A stretch of 64,000 nt of DNA, taken from positions 1 to 64,000 of the forward strand of contig CAWJIB010000012.1 of the NCBI GenBank assembly GCA_963842835.1. The letters are read 5' to 3'. Positions 25,906 through 34,527 of this stretch are shown piece by piece. The notes below the pieces were generated by a model that searched no databases, was not told where the DNA came from, and saw only the letters and a list, made by a program, of their open reading frames with translations. Within the stretch, counting starts at the first letter, position 1, and each line of letters begins with the position of its first letter. Origin of the DNA: Roseiarcus sp963842835. Its GTDB lineage: Bacteria > Pseudomonadota > Alphaproteobacteria > Rhizobiales > Beijerinckiaceae. A program made the position numbers and the translations under genes.

Positions 25906-26868
25906 ATGAAGCGTACTGCATCGATCGTCCTCGCGCTCGCCATGACGGCGGCGACGGCGCCGCGAGCGCTGGCGGACGGCGAGACCATCGCCGTTCTCAC
26001 CAAGAACCAGACCAACCCGTTCTTCCAGTCCGAACGCGTCGGCGCCGCCAAGGCGGCCGCCGACATGCACGCCAAGGTGCTGCAATATGTGCCGACGCAG
26101 CCTGACAGCATTCCCGAGCAGATGAGCCAGATCGACGACGTCGTCACCAAGAAGCCCGACGCGATCGTCATGGTGCCGGTGGACTACAAGGCGATGGTCG
26201 CCGGCGTGCAGAAGATCAACGCGGCCAATATTCCGGTGGTGAACGTCACCGACCGCAGCGCCGGCGGCGATTTCGTCGCCTTCGTCGGCGCGGACGACTA
26301 TACGATCGCCAAGGAGACCGGCCGCGTCCTGCTCAAGGCGATGGGCGGCAAAGGCGACGTGATCGTCATCGAGGGCGTGCGCGGCGCCGCCACGGCGCAG
26401 GATCGCCTGCGCGGTTTCAAGGACGCCATCGCCGAGTTTCCGGAGGTCAAGCTCGTCGCTTCTCAGCCGGGCAATTACCAGCGCCTGCAGGCGATGCAGG
26501 TGATGGAGAATCTCCTGCAGTCCAATCCCAACGTGGCGGGCGTGATGGCGGCGAACGACGCGATGGCGATCGGCGCGATGGACGCGCTGGCGGACGCCAA
26601 CACCAAGGCGCTGATCGTTGGCATCAACGGCACGAAAGAAGCGGTCGACGCGATCAAGGCCGGCAAGATGCTGGCGAGCGGCGATTACAACGGCTTCGTT
26701 CAGGGCTGCATCGGCACGATGATCGCGATCCGCTATCTGCGCCACGAGCCCGTGCCGAAGAAAGTGACGCAGCCGTCCGTGGTGGTGGAGAAATCGAACC
26801 TCGGACCCTATGACGTTCCCGTCGACCAGCGAAGCTGCCCGACCTGGGATCAGGTCCCGCAAAACTGA
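25906..26868 (+). CDS. Periplasmic sugar-binding protein (RbsB-like)
   Basis: A 320-residue type I binding protein. The signal peptide is MKRTASIVLALAMTAATAPR with cleavage probably after ALA-D (residues 22-25). The mature domain begins TIAVLTKNQTNPFFQSERVG, the usual ligand-pocket start, with KPDAIVMVPVD, FVGADDYTIAKETG and VMAANDAMAIGAMDAL following. GGAGAAA precedes the ATG (25906) after an 18-base gap from the second permease. It determines the specificity of the importer. The ligand cannot be told from sequence, although the class binds pentoses, hexoses, polyols and AI-2. Confidence 0.93.
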   Translation: MKRTASIVLALAMTAATAPRALADGETIAVLTKNQTNPFFQSERVGAAKAAADMHAKVLQYVPTQPDSIPEQMSQIDDVVTKKPDAIVMVPVDYKAMVAGVQKINAANIPVVNVTDRSAGGDFVAFVGADDYTIAKETGRVLLKAMGGKGDVIVIEGVRGAATAQDRLRGFKDAIAEFPEVKLVASQPGNYQRLQAMQVMENLLQSNPNVAGVMAANDAMAIGAMDALADANTKALIVGINGTKEAVDAIKAGKMLASGDYNGFVQGCIGTMIAIRYLRHEPVPKKVTQPSVVVEKSNLGPYDVPVDQRSCPTWDQVPQN

Positions 26869-26875
26869 GCCGCGC

Positions 26876-26891
26876 GAGGCCGTCCGGCCTC
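26876..26891 (+). terminator. Possible hairpin terminator of the importer operon
   Basis: GAGGCC and GGCCTC form a six-pair stem with loop GTCC, 8 bases after the binding-protein stop. No T-run follows, so it is at best a weak or factor-assisted terminator. Confidence 0.3.
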
Positions 26892-26988
26892 GACGTCGAA
26901 GGCGGGGGCGCTCGTCGCGCGCCTCCGCCGACCGGGCGGCGGACGTGATCGCGCAATCCTGGCGAAATCAGCGGCTTGTTGCGAAAAA

Positions 26989-27062
26989 TGGAGCGGGCGA
27001 AGGGAATCGAACCCTCGTATGAAGCTTGGGAAGCTTCCGTTCTACCATTGAACTACGCCCGC
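26989..27062 (-). tRNA. tRNA-Gly (CCC)
   Basis: Acceptor stem GCGGGCG/CGCCCGC with discriminator T and an encoded CCA. The D-arm is GTTC/GAAC; the anticodon stem GAAGC/GCTTC holds loop TTCCCAA, giving anticodon CCC (reads GGG). The T-loop is TTCGATT between GAGGG and CCCTT. 74 bases. It separates the importer operon from dcd. Confidence 0.95.
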
Positions 27063-27143
27063 GTTTTCCCCGTTGAGGGGACGGCGCGGAATCGCTTATA
27101 GCCCGCCGCGCGCTCGGGCGACAAGCCGGCGAAGCGGGATTCT

Positions 27144-28340
27144 TCAGCCCTCGCGAAAGTCGCGAAAATGCTTCGACAGCTTCAGGCCCTGGCCCTGGTA
27201 GTTCGAGGTCGCGCTCGCGCCATAGAGTTCGTCGGCGACGTCCGCGAGCGGCTCGTAGACGAGGCGCCCGACGGGCTGGCCGTCCTCGAGCAGGAACGGC
27301 ACGTCGCGGCTGCGCACTTCGAGCACCGCGCGCGCGCTCGGCGCGCCGTCGGCGCCCTGGCCGAAGCCGGGATCGAAGAAGCCGGCGTAGTGGACGCGAA
27401 ATTCGCCGATCGCGGGATCGATAGGCGCCATCTCGGCGGCGAGATCGGACGGAATCTGCATTTTCTCGCGGCTGGCGAGAATATAGAACTCGTCCGGGTC
27501 GAGGATGAGACGCCGGTCGGCGCGCGCGCGGATCGGCTCCCAGAAATCCTCGGCGGCGTAGCCGCGCGGCCGGTCGACGTCGATCACGTCGCCGTTCTTG
27601 ATCGCGCGATAGCCGACGATCTCGCCGCTGAGCCCGCGCAGGCCGATATGAACGATCAGGCCGTCGCGCAGGGCGAGTTCGCCCTCGACGAGCGGGCTCG
27701 CCGCGTGGCGGGCGCGAAGCGCGTCCGCGCCGAGCGCGAAGTCGGCGGCGCCTCGGCCGTCGTGATGGCGAAAGCGCAGCTGGTTCAGCCGCGACCCCTC
27801 GCGCACGCGCACGCTGAAGCTGCGCGGGGAAATCTCGGCCCACAGCGGCCCGCGATAACCCGCCGGCGCCGAGTCGAACGCTTCGGAGCCGTCGACGATG
27901 AGGCGGGTGAAAATATCGAGGCGCCCGGTCGAACTCTTGGGGTTGGCGGCGGCCGACACCTGCGCCGGCAAGGCGAGGCTTTCGATCAGCGGCGCGACAT
28001 AGACGATGCCCTTTTCCAGCACCGCGCCCGCGCCGGTCAGCGAGACGCGCTCGGGATTGAGGCTCGCCAGGCGTTCGACGACGCTGCGTCCGCGACCCGG
28101 CAGAAAGCTCGCACGCACGCGGAACGCCTGCGCGCCCAAGCGCAGATCGAGGCTCGCCGGCTGGAACTGCAACTCTTCGATCGCCGGCGTCGCGGCGACG
28201 CAGCCGCGGCTCGCCATCGCCTTGATCCTCTGGCGCGCAATGAGGCCGAACGACGCCGCATCGAGAAAATCGGTCGGGACGTCTGCGGGGCGGGTCAAGC
28301 GGGGCTCGCGGCGGGATTGACGGGAAGGCGGCGCATCCAA
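27144..28340 (-). CDS. dcd: 2'-deoxycytidine 5'-triphosphate deaminase (two-domain)
   Basis: A 398-residue protein of the long alphaproteobacterial Dcd type, with two dUTPase/Dcd-fold halves in one chain. The first half has LQFQPASLDLRLGAQAFRVR and NPKSSTGRLDIFTR. The second has DPDEFYILASREKMQIP and HYAGFFDPGFG, with AVLEVRSRDVPFLLEDGQPV. These bind nucleotide between subunits or domains and convert dCTP to dUTP, feeding dTTP synthesis. The gene is divergent from metZ. The start at 28340 gives an Arg-rich leader; a later start near DVPTDFLDAASFGL cannot be excluded. Confidence 0.88.
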   Translation of the reverse strand: MDAPPSRQSRREPRLTRPADVPTDFLDAASFGLIARQRIKAMASRGCVAATPAIEELQFQPASLDLRLGAQAFRVRASFLPGRGRSVVERLASLNPERVSLTGAGAVLEKGIVYVAPLIESLALPAQVSAAANPKSSTGRLDIFTRLIVDGSEAFDSAPAGYRGPLWAEISPRSFSVRVREGSRLNQLRFRHHDGRGAADFALGADALRARHAASPLVEGELALRDGLIVHIGLRGLSGEIVGYRAIKNGDVIDVDRPRGYAAEDFWEPIRARADRRLILDPDEFYILASREKMQIPSDLAAEMAPIDPAIGEFRVHYAGFFDPGFGQGADGAPSARAVLEVRSRDVPFLLEDGQPVGRLVYEPLADVADELYGASATSNYQGQGLKLSKHFRDFREG

Positions 28341-28497
28341 GCCCTATAGCGACTTCGGCCGGATCAAGAAAGCCGCCTCCCGGCCGCCCCGTCGCCTGGC
28401 GAGGTCGCAGCGCATCATGGCGACAAAGGCGCCGCGCGCGCAATCGAGAATCGATCCCGCATTGACGCGCCTGTCCCACCGGGGCTAAAGAGGCGCG

Positions 28498-28552
28498 TTC
28501 GTGGTCATTTGAGCCGGTCGGCTTGCCGCCACGTAAAACAAAGGGCTAAAAG
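28498..28552 (+). ncRNA. SAM-II riboswitch
   Basis: P1 is CGTGG (28500-28504) with CCACG (28529-28533). The loop contains ATTTG (28507-28511) and GGCTTGC, and the 3' part has TAAAACAAAG then GGCTAAA (28544-28550), the SAM-II (metA) pseudoknot pattern. It is 76 bases upstream of the metZ ATG. SAM-II elements bind S-adenosylmethionine and hide the ribosome-binding site of methionine genes in alphaproteobacteria. Confidence 0.9.
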
Positions 28553-28628
28553 ATCGGGGCTTCTCGAACTCGCGCCCTGTTCTCAAGCCCGCGCCCGGAC
28601 GCGAGTTCGGGCAGGAAAGGAGCGCGTT

Positions 28629-29858
28629 ATGACGACCCCCCGCAAGACCCGCGATCCCCGGACTTTGCGTCCCGCCACCCGGCTCGTGCACGGCGGCGCG
28701 ATGCGCTCGCAGTTTGGGGAGACGTCCGAGGCGCTGTTCCTCACCCAGGGCTATCTCTACGATACGATGGAAGAGGCCGAGAGGCGCTTCAAGGGCGACG
28801 CGCCGGGGTTCATCTATTCGCGCTTCGCCAATCCCACCGTGTCGATGTTCGAGCGCCGCATGGCGTTGTTCGAAGGCGCCGAGGCGGCGCGCGCGACCGC
28901 GAGCGGCATGGCGGCGGTCACCGCCGCGCTGTTGGGTCAGGTCAAGGCCGGCGATCACGTCGTCGCGGCCAAGGCGCTGTTCGGTTCGTGTCTCTATGTC
29001 GTCGAGGAACTGCTGCCGCGTTTCGGCGTCGCCTCGACGCTGGTCGAGGGGACGGACCTTTCCGCCTGGCGCGCGGCGATTCGCCCCAACACCAAAACCG
29101 CCTTCCTCGAAAGCCCCACCAATCCGACGCTGCAAGTGATCGACATCGCGGCCGTGGCGAAAATCGTCCACGACGGCGGGGCGACGCTGGTGGTCGACAA
29201 TGTCTTCGCTTCGCCGATGCTGCAGCATCCGCTGCAACTCGGCGCGGATTGCGTCGTCTATTCCGCGACCAAGCACATCGACGGACAGGGGCGCACCTTG
29301 GGCGGGGTGATTCTCGCCTCGGAAGCGTTCATCGCCGAGCACATCCACAATTTCCTGCGCCAGACCGGCCCGTGCCTTTCGCCGTTCAACGCCTGGGTCA
29401 TGCTCAAATCGCTGGAGACGCTGCCGCTGCGCGTCGCCCAGCAGGACCGCTCGGCGGCAAAAATCGCGGATTATCTCGCCGGCCATCCCAAAATCGCGCG
29501 CGTCATCTATCCCGGACGCGCCGATCATCCGCAGCGGGCCGTCGCCGAACGGCAGATGTCGAGCGGCGGCACGCTCGTCGCGTTCGAGGTCGAGGGCGGC
29601 AAGGCGGGAGCCTTCGCGATGGCCGACGCGCTGTCGATCATCGGCATTTCCAACAATCTCGGCGACGCCAAGAGCCTCATCACCCATCCCGAGACGACGA
29701 CGCATCAGCGACTCAAGCCCGAGCAGCGCGCCGCGCTCGGCATCGGGCCGGGATTGCTTCGTCTCTCTGTCGGTCTCGAAGACGCCGACGACCTGATCGA
29801 GGATTTGGGCGAGGCTTTGGCTGCGATGGACGCGAGCAAGCGACAGGCCGCCGAATAA
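28629..29858 (+). CDS. metZ: O-succinylhomoserine sulfhydrylase
   Basis: A 409-residue PLP enzyme of the Cys/Met metabolism family, making homocysteine from O-succinylhomoserine and sulfide. The PLP lysine is in YSATKHIDGQGRTLGG; TASGMAAVTAALLG and VVDNVFASPMLQHPL are family signatures. The start at 28629 is set by AAAGGAG just upstream; a longer frame from 28509 would run through the riboswitch. Expression should fall when S-adenosylmethionine is high, through the SAM-II element. Confidence 0.93.
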   Translation: MTTPRKTRDPRTLRPATRLVHGGAMRSQFGETSEALFLTQGYLYDTMEEAERRFKGDAPGFIYSRFANPTVSMFERRMALFEGAEAARATASGMAAVTAALLGQVKAGDHVVAAKALFGSCLYVVEELLPRFGVASTLVEGTDLSAWRAAIRPNTKTAFLESPTNPTLQVIDIAAVAKIVHDGGATLVVDNVFASPMLQHPLQLGADCVVYSATKHIDGQGRTLGGVILASEAFIAEHIHNFLRQTGPCLSPFNAWVMLKSLETLPLRVAQQDRSAAKIADYLAGHPKIARVIYPGRADHPQRAVAERQMSSGGTLVAFEVEGGKAGAFAMADALSIIGISNNLGDAKSLITHPETTTHQRLKPEQRAALGIGPGLLRLSVGLEDADDLIEDLGEALAAMDASKRQAAE

Positions 29859-30048
29859 GCCGACGCCGTCCATCTGTGACGCACCAAGCCGATTAGCCGC
29901 CGACCGGCCGGCCGCCCGCCTCGACGCCCACGCGAGACACTTGCATACTTCCTAAGAATCACGCAAAAGTTGTGCTCGCGCCTCGGCAAGCCCAAGATCT
30001 CGATCGGGAGGGCCGCTACGGCGGGATCAATCGGCCGGAGGTCACGTC

Positions 30049-30300
30049 ATGGAATATCTGAGCTGGATGATTCTCGGCCTGATCGTGGGCTTCATCGGCA
30101 GCAAGATCGTCGACAAGACCGGCTCAGGCCTGGTGTTGGACCTCGCGCTCGGCGTCGTCGGCGGGGTGGTCGGCGGCTATATCGGCGCTCTCCTGCACTT
30201 CGGCGTCGTGTCCGGCGTGAACGTTCTCAGCCTCGTCCTCGCGGTCGGCGGCGCGGTTGTCGTGCTGCTCGTCTACCGCAACATCGCGGCCCGCTCGTAG
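30049..30300 (+). CDS. GlsB/YeaQ/YmgE-family membrane protein
   Basis: An 83-residue protein made of three short hydrophobic helices: LSWMILGLIVGFIGSKIVD, then GVVGGVVGGYIGALLHFG and LVLAVGGAVVVLLVYR. This is the small transglycosylase-associated family found in stress regulons. GGAGGTCACGTC precedes the ATG. It stands alone between metZ and moaE. Role in the envelope unknown. Confidence 0.85.
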   Translation: MEYLSWMILGLIVGFIGSKIVDKTGSGLVLDLALGVVGGVVGGYIGALLHFGVVSGVNVLSLVLAVGGAVVVLLVYRNIAARS

Positions 30301-30322
30301 CCGGCGCGCGCCCGGCGTCGGG

Positions 30323-30790
30323 TCAGGCCGGATCGGCGGCGCGCCAGCGCGCCGCTTGCGCGTCGTCGCTCGATTTGGCTTCGATCCATTCGTCAGTTGA
30401 GCCGTCGGCGCGGCGCGCGCGCTTCCAGAACGGCGCCTGGGTCTTCAGATAGTCCATCAGCATTTCCGCCGCCGCGAAAGCCTCGCCGCGATGCGCGGCG
30501 GCCACGGCGACGAGGACGATCTGCGCTCCGGGCGCCAGCGTTCCGTAGCGGTGGATCGCGGTGACGCCGAGGAGCGGCCAGCGGGTCTCGGCGGCCTCGA
30601 CGACGCGCGCGATCTCCGCCTCGGCCATCCCCGGATAGTGCTCGATCTCCAGCGCGGCCAGACGTCCGCCCTCGTCGCGGCACAGGCCCACGAAGGTCGC
30701 CAGCGCGCCGACGTCGACGCGTCCGGCCACGAGCGCGCGCGCCTCGGCGGCCGCGTCGAAATCCTCCGACTGGACGCGCACTTTGCGCAT
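30323..30790 (-). CDS. moaE: Molybdopterin synthase catalytic subunit
   Basis: A 155-residue protein that, with MoaD, puts sulfur into precursor Z to make molybdopterin. Landmarks are ATFVGLCRDEGGRLAALEIEHYP, AIHRYGTLAPGAQIVLVAV, AHRGEAFAAAEMLMDYLKTQ and the active-site lysine in APFWKRA. The gene follows moaD by 4 bases in a pgsA-moaD-moaE operon, an order common in this bacterial group. Confidence 0.95.
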   Translation of the reverse strand: MRKVRVQSEDFDAAAEARALVAGRVDVGALATFVGLCRDEGGRLAALEIEHYPGMAEAEIARVVEAAETRWPLLGVTAIHRYGTLAPGAQIVLVAVAAAHRGEAFAAAEMLMDYLKTQAPFWKRARRADGSTDEWIEAKSSDDAQAARWRAADPA

Positions 30791-30794
30791 CGCC

Positions 30795-31046
30795 TCAGCC
30801 GCCCGTCATCGGCGGAAAGAACGCGATCTCGCGCGCGCCCGCAATCCCGGCATCGTGCTTGACGTGGGCGCGGTCGATTGCGGCGCGGATCACGTGAGGC
30901 TTCTCGAAGGCGTGCGCGTAGCCCTCGCCCTGCGCCGACAGCCACGCGATGAGGTCGCCGACCGTGACAACCTCGGCGGGCGGGTCGAGCGCCTCCTCGT
31001 TCTTGCCGACGCGCTCGCGCACCCAGGCGAAATAAACCGCTTTCAT
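30795..31046 (-). CDS. moaD: Molybdopterin synthase sulfur carrier subunit
   Basis: An 83-residue ubiquitin-fold protein ending in the required Gly-Gly (FFPPMTGG), which is adenylated and thiocarboxylated before transferring sulfur to MoaE. Starts MKAVYFAWVRERVGKNEE. It lies between pgsA and moaE with very short gaps. Confidence 0.95.
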   Translation of the reverse strand: MKAVYFAWVRERVGKNEEALDPPAEVVTVGDLIAWLSAQGEGYAHAFEKPHVIRAAIDRAHVKHDAGIAGAREIAFFPPMTGG

Positions 31047-31052
31047 CGGCGC

Positions 31053-31646
31053 TCAATCGCTCCCGACATGGTCGTAACTCGCCTTCATATAATCCCAGCC
31101 CGTGTAAAGCGTTAGGATCGCCGCGATCCAGAGAAGCACAATGCCGATCTGGATCGAACCGGGCAGAATCGCTTCGCCCGCCGGCCCGGCGATGAGGAAG
31201 CCGAGCGCGATCATCTGCACCGTCGTCTTCCATTTGGCGACGGCGGTGACGGGAACGGGCACGCGCAGCTCCGCCAGATACTCGCGCAGTCCCGAGACAA
31301 GGATTTCGCGGCAGAGAATGACGATCGCCGCCCAAAGCGAGGGGCCGGAAATCGTGCGGTCGGCGGTGAGAACGAACAGCGCCGCGGCGACCAGCAGTTT
31401 ATCGGCGATCGGGTCGAGCATGCGCCCGAGCGAGGATTGCTGGGCCCAGACGCGCGCGAGATAGCCGTCGAGAAAATCGGTGATCGCGGCCGCCGCGTAA
31501 ATCGCCAGCGCGGTCCAGCGCGCCCACGCCTCGCTCGGCCAGAAGAGAAAGGCGACGACGAGCGGAACCGCCGCCACGCGACCATAAGTCAGGAGGTTCG
31601 GCAGGTTCCAGTTGCGATTGGCGACGCGCGCGGGGGAATTAGCCAT
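31053..31646 (-). CDS. pgsA: CDP-diacylglycerol-glycerol-3-phosphate 3-phosphatidyltransferase
   Basis: Phosphatidylglycerophosphate synthase of the inner membrane, first step to phosphatidylglycerol and cardiolipin. About 197 residues with the CDP-alcohol transferase motif DxxDGxxAR...GxxxDxxxD: ITDFLDGYLARVW, then SSLGRMLDPIADKLLVAA. Several membrane helices follow. I use the ATG at 31646 (MANSPARVANRNWNLPNLL); ATG 31664 is possible. Heads the operon with moaD and moaE. Confidence 0.92.
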   Translation of the reverse strand: MANSPARVANRNWNLPNLLTYGRVAAVPLVVAFLFWPSEAWARWTALAIYAAAAITDFLDGYLARVWAQQSSLGRMLDPIADKLLVAAALFVLTADRTISGPSLWAAIVILCREILVSGLREYLAELRVPVPVTAVAKWKTTVQMIALGFLIAGPAGEAILPGSIQIGIVLLWIAAILTLYTGWDYMKASYDHVGSD

Positions 31647-31813
31647 GCGCCCGCCAAAAGACATTGAAGGCCGCCCGGCGTCAATAGACCCGTCGCGGGC
31701 CTCGCGCCCGCGGCGCTCCATCCGCGAATATCTGGGGATGATCGGCGCGGCGACAACGGCGGCGGCGCGACTTGGTCTAATGTCGCGCCAAGTCCGCCTG
31801 GGGGAGCCCCGCC

Positions 31814-32443
31814 ATGTCCAATGTGCACGTCGTCGATCACCCGCTTGTGCAGCACAAGCTGACGCTGATGCGCGACAAGACGGTCTCCACAAAGGGGTTC
31901 CGTCAGCTGCTCAACGAAATCGGCATGCTGCTCTGCTACGAAGTGACGCGCGATCTGCCGCTGGAGCTGGTCGAGGTGGAGACGCCGCTGGCCAAGACGA
32001 TGAAGCCGGTGATCGCCGGCAAGAAGCTGGTCTTCGCGCCTATCTTACGCGCCGGCGTAGGGTTTCTCGACGGCATGCTCAATCTCGTGCCGAGCGCGCG
32101 CGTCGCCCATATCGGGATCTACCGCGATCCCAAGACGCTCGAGGCGGTGGAATATTACTTCAAGGCGCCCGCCGACATCGCCGATCGATTGGTCATCGTC
32201 ATGGACCCGATGCTCGCCACCGCCAATTCCGCGGTGGCCGCGATCGACCGCCTGAAGAGCCGCGGCGTCAAGGACATCCGCTTCGTTTGCCTTCTGGCGG
32301 CTCCCGAAGGCATCGCGCGCCTGACCAAGGCCCATCCCGACGTGCAGGTCTGGACCGCCGCGATCGACGAAAAGCTCAACGACCACGGCTACATCGTGCC
32401 GGGCCTCGGCGACGCGGGGGATCGGATGTTCGGGACGAAGTAA
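31814..32443 (+). CDS. upp: Uracil phosphoribosyltransferase
   Basis: Pyrimidine salvage: uracil and PRPP to UMP. 209 residues, with the family start VVDHPLVQHKLTLMRDK, PILRAGVGFLDGML, the PRPP loop VIVMDPMLATANSA and the uracil-binding end YIVPGLGDAGDRMFGTK. GGGGGAG lies upstream of the ATG. Divergent from pgsA. Confidence 0.97.
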   Translation: MSNVHVVDHPLVQHKLTLMRDKTVSTKGFRQLLNEIGMLLCYEVTRDLPLELVEVETPLAKTMKPVIAGKKLVFAPILRAGVGFLDGMLNLVPSARVAHIGIYRDPKTLEAVEYYFKAPADIADRLVIVMDPMLATANSAVAAIDRLKSRGVKDIRFVCLLAAPEGIARLTKAHPDVQVWTAAIDEKLNDHGYIVPGLGDAGDRMFGTK

Positions 32444-32584
32444 TGGTATGCAGACGCGCGCGGCGAGCGCGTCCGGCGCGAAGCGTCTTGTTCGGTAGGG
32501 ATCGCGACGGTGGGGCCAAGCGCGATCGGCGCGCGCCAGATGCCTGTCACGGGAAATGCGAATCAGACATTGTAGGAGGCTACG

Positions 32585-33268
32585 ATGGGGGAAATTGCGC
32601 TTGCAGCGATCGGGGTCGTCGTCGGCGGCATCATATCAATTGTGGTTACGATAGTTGTTGAGAGTATGCGTAGGCCGCAATTGCGAATTAGTATCGTCGA
32701 TCCGTTTGATTTTGACCTTCTGAGGTCATTGCGACTCAATGTGAAAAACGAGGACTTGCCACGATACGCACGTTGGATGATGCGAGCGCCAGCTTCACAG
32801 TGCCACGGAAAGATAACATTCCATCACCGTGACACAGGTCATGATGTTTTTGCTCGGCAAATGCAAACTCGATGGGCGAGCCAGCCCGAACCGGCACCGC
32901 TTATAATGGTTATGCCCGACGGAAGTCAGCGTCCTATTTGGGATTTATCGCGGTTGAATTTCGGGTTAAACGCGGACATCGTGCCAGGCGAAGTTGAGGT
33001 TCTCGACGTCGCTGTTAGGTTCAAAAATGAGAATGACTGTTATGGCTGGAACAATGAAGTTTATTCGATTGCCGATAAGCACAACCAAGAGTGGAGGCTC
33101 GGTTCCGGTCAGTATTTAGTTCGCGTGACGGTGATTTCCGCTGGATTGAGATTCTCGGAGATATTCCGTCTCGTTAATGACATTCGTCAGCAGGATTTCC
33201 GCCTGGAAAAGGCCACAAAGGAAGAAAAACAAAGAGTTAATAATACGTTGTCAAATGAGAGTCGGTAG
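32585..33268 (+). CDS. Hypothetical membrane-anchored protein, AT-rich
   Basis: A 227-residue protein with one N-terminal membrane helix (IALAAIGVVVGGIISIVVTI) and a soluble domain of about 195 residues rich in beta-prone stretches (RPQLRISIVDPFDFDLL, then EVEVLDVAVRFKNENDCYGW). The C-terminus is charged. No family recognised. The gene is clearly lower in GC than upp and pheA on either side and is preceded by GGAGG (32576-32580). It looks like a recent insertion of a single gene, similar in plan (membrane anchor plus soluble domain) to the AT-rich gene at 4322-5158. Confidence 0.65.
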   Translation: MGEIALAAIGVVVGGIISIVVTIVVESMRRPQLRISIVDPFDFDLLRSLRLNVKNEDLPRYARWMMRAPASQCHGKITFHHRDTGHDVFARQMQTRWASQPEPAPLIMVMPDGSQRPIWDLSRLNFGLNADIVPGEVEVLDVAVRFKNENDCYGWNNEVYSIADKHNQEWRLGSGQYLVRVTVISAGLRFSEIFRLVNDIRQQDFRLEKATKEEKQRVNNTLSNESR

Positions 33269-33666
33269 CAATTGGCGCGCATGAGCGTAGTGGTGAGAAT
33301 AGAACGCGGGGAACTTATATCACGACATCGACATCAGACATCATGAAACCCGGCACCCCTCAAGCTCAGCGCCGCCGATCGCGCTCCCTCCGCGCACGCG
33401 GCTCGTCATGTTGGGCGCGTGTCCTTTCCGTTCGCCCCGCCCTGCCGCGAAGGCACAGAAAATGGCGCCCAAAGTCTTGAAAACAGGCCCTACGGACCCG
33501 AAGCGGCGCGCTTCGCTTGCGTCGATGGCGGGATCGGGTCCCGAGGCGCCGTTTCCTCCCCTCTTCCCCCTTTTGCGAGGGGTGCGGTGAGGAGCGGGGA
33601 AATCGGCCTCGCCGTCGCCGCGACGCGCGAACGACGCGGCCTGCAAGCGACGACGCCCGCCCTTCG
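33269..33666. other. 398-bp region without a recognised gene
   Basis: Between the AT-rich gene and pheA. The composition shifts back to GC-rich around 33350. Frames exist on both strands but none has family features, a ribosome-binding site or normal amino-acid composition. I see no hairpin with a T-run. Confidence 0.5.
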
Positions 33667-34527
33667 CTACTCCGCCCGCTTCTGCGTCTCGACGCGAAAG
33701 GCGTGCGCGGGATAGACGCCGAGAACGCGCACTTCGCGCGAGAAGAAGTCCAGCTCCTCGAGGGCGCGCGCGAGCGGCCGATCGTCGGGATGGCCGTCGA
33801 CGTCGGCGAGGAATTGCGTCGCGGCGAATTCGCCCTCGACCATATAGCTTTCGAGCTTGGTCATGTTGACGCCGTTGGTGGCGAAACCGCCGAGCGCCTT
33901 ATAGAGCGCGGCGGGGACGTTGCGCACGCGAAAGACGAAGGTCGTCACCAGCGGCCCGTTTTGCGCCGCCGCCCAGCGCGGCGTCTTGGAGAGCACGACG
34001 AAGCGCGTGGTGTTGTGCGCCTCGTCCTCGACGTCGGCGGCGAGCGTCGTCAGCCCGTAGATTTCGCCCGCGAGCCCAGTCGCCAGCGAGGCGCGGGTCG
34101 GATCGCGCCATTCCGCCACTTCGCGCGCCGAGCCGGCGGTGTCGCCGGCCACGATCGCCTTGAGGGCGTGTTTGCGGATGATCTTGCGGCATTGACCGAG
34201 CGCGTGGACGTGGCTGTGCACGCTGCGCAGACCTTCGAGCTTGGCGCCGGGAACGCCGAGAAGCTGAAAATGAATCGGCAGGAAGGTCTCGGCGACGATG
34301 TGGAGGCCGGAAGCGGGCAGCAGGGCGTGGATGTCGGCGACGCGCCCGGCGATCGAATTCTCGATCGGGATCATGCCGAGATCGGCCTTGCCCTCCTGCA
34401 GCGCGGCGAAGGCGTCCTCGAAGGTCGCGCAAGGCAGCGGCGTGTGGTCGGGATAATTGTCGAGGCAGGCGATATGCGAATTGGCGCCCGGCTCGCCCTG
34501 GTAGGCGATCGTCTTGGCTTCGGTCAT
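33667..34527 (-). CDS. pheA: Prephenate dehydratase
   Basis: Phenylalanine biosynthesis: prephenate to phenylpyruvate. 286 residues without a chorismate mutase domain. Catalytic region includes IAYQGEPGANSHIAC, MIPIENSIAGRVADIHALL, VAGDTAGSAREVAE and the NTTRFVVLS motif. A C-terminal ACT domain (FVFRVRNVPAALYKALGGFA, then MTKLESYMV) should give feedback control by phenylalanine. The start overlaps the kdsB stop by 4 bases, so the two are co-translated. Confidence 0.96.
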   Translation of the reverse strand: MTEAKTIAYQGEPGANSHIACLDNYPDHTPLPCATFEDAFAALQEGKADLGMIPIENSIAGRVADIHALLPASGLHIVAETFLPIHFQLLGVPGAKLEGLRSVHSHVHALGQCRKIIRKHALKAIVAGDTAGSAREVAEWRDPTRASLATGLAGEIYGLTTLAADVEDEAHNTTRFVVLSKTPRWAAAQNGPLVTTFVFRVRNVPAALYKALGGFATNGVNMTKLESYMVEGEFAATQFLADVDGHPDDRPLARALEELDFFSREVRVLGVYPAHAFRVETQKRAE

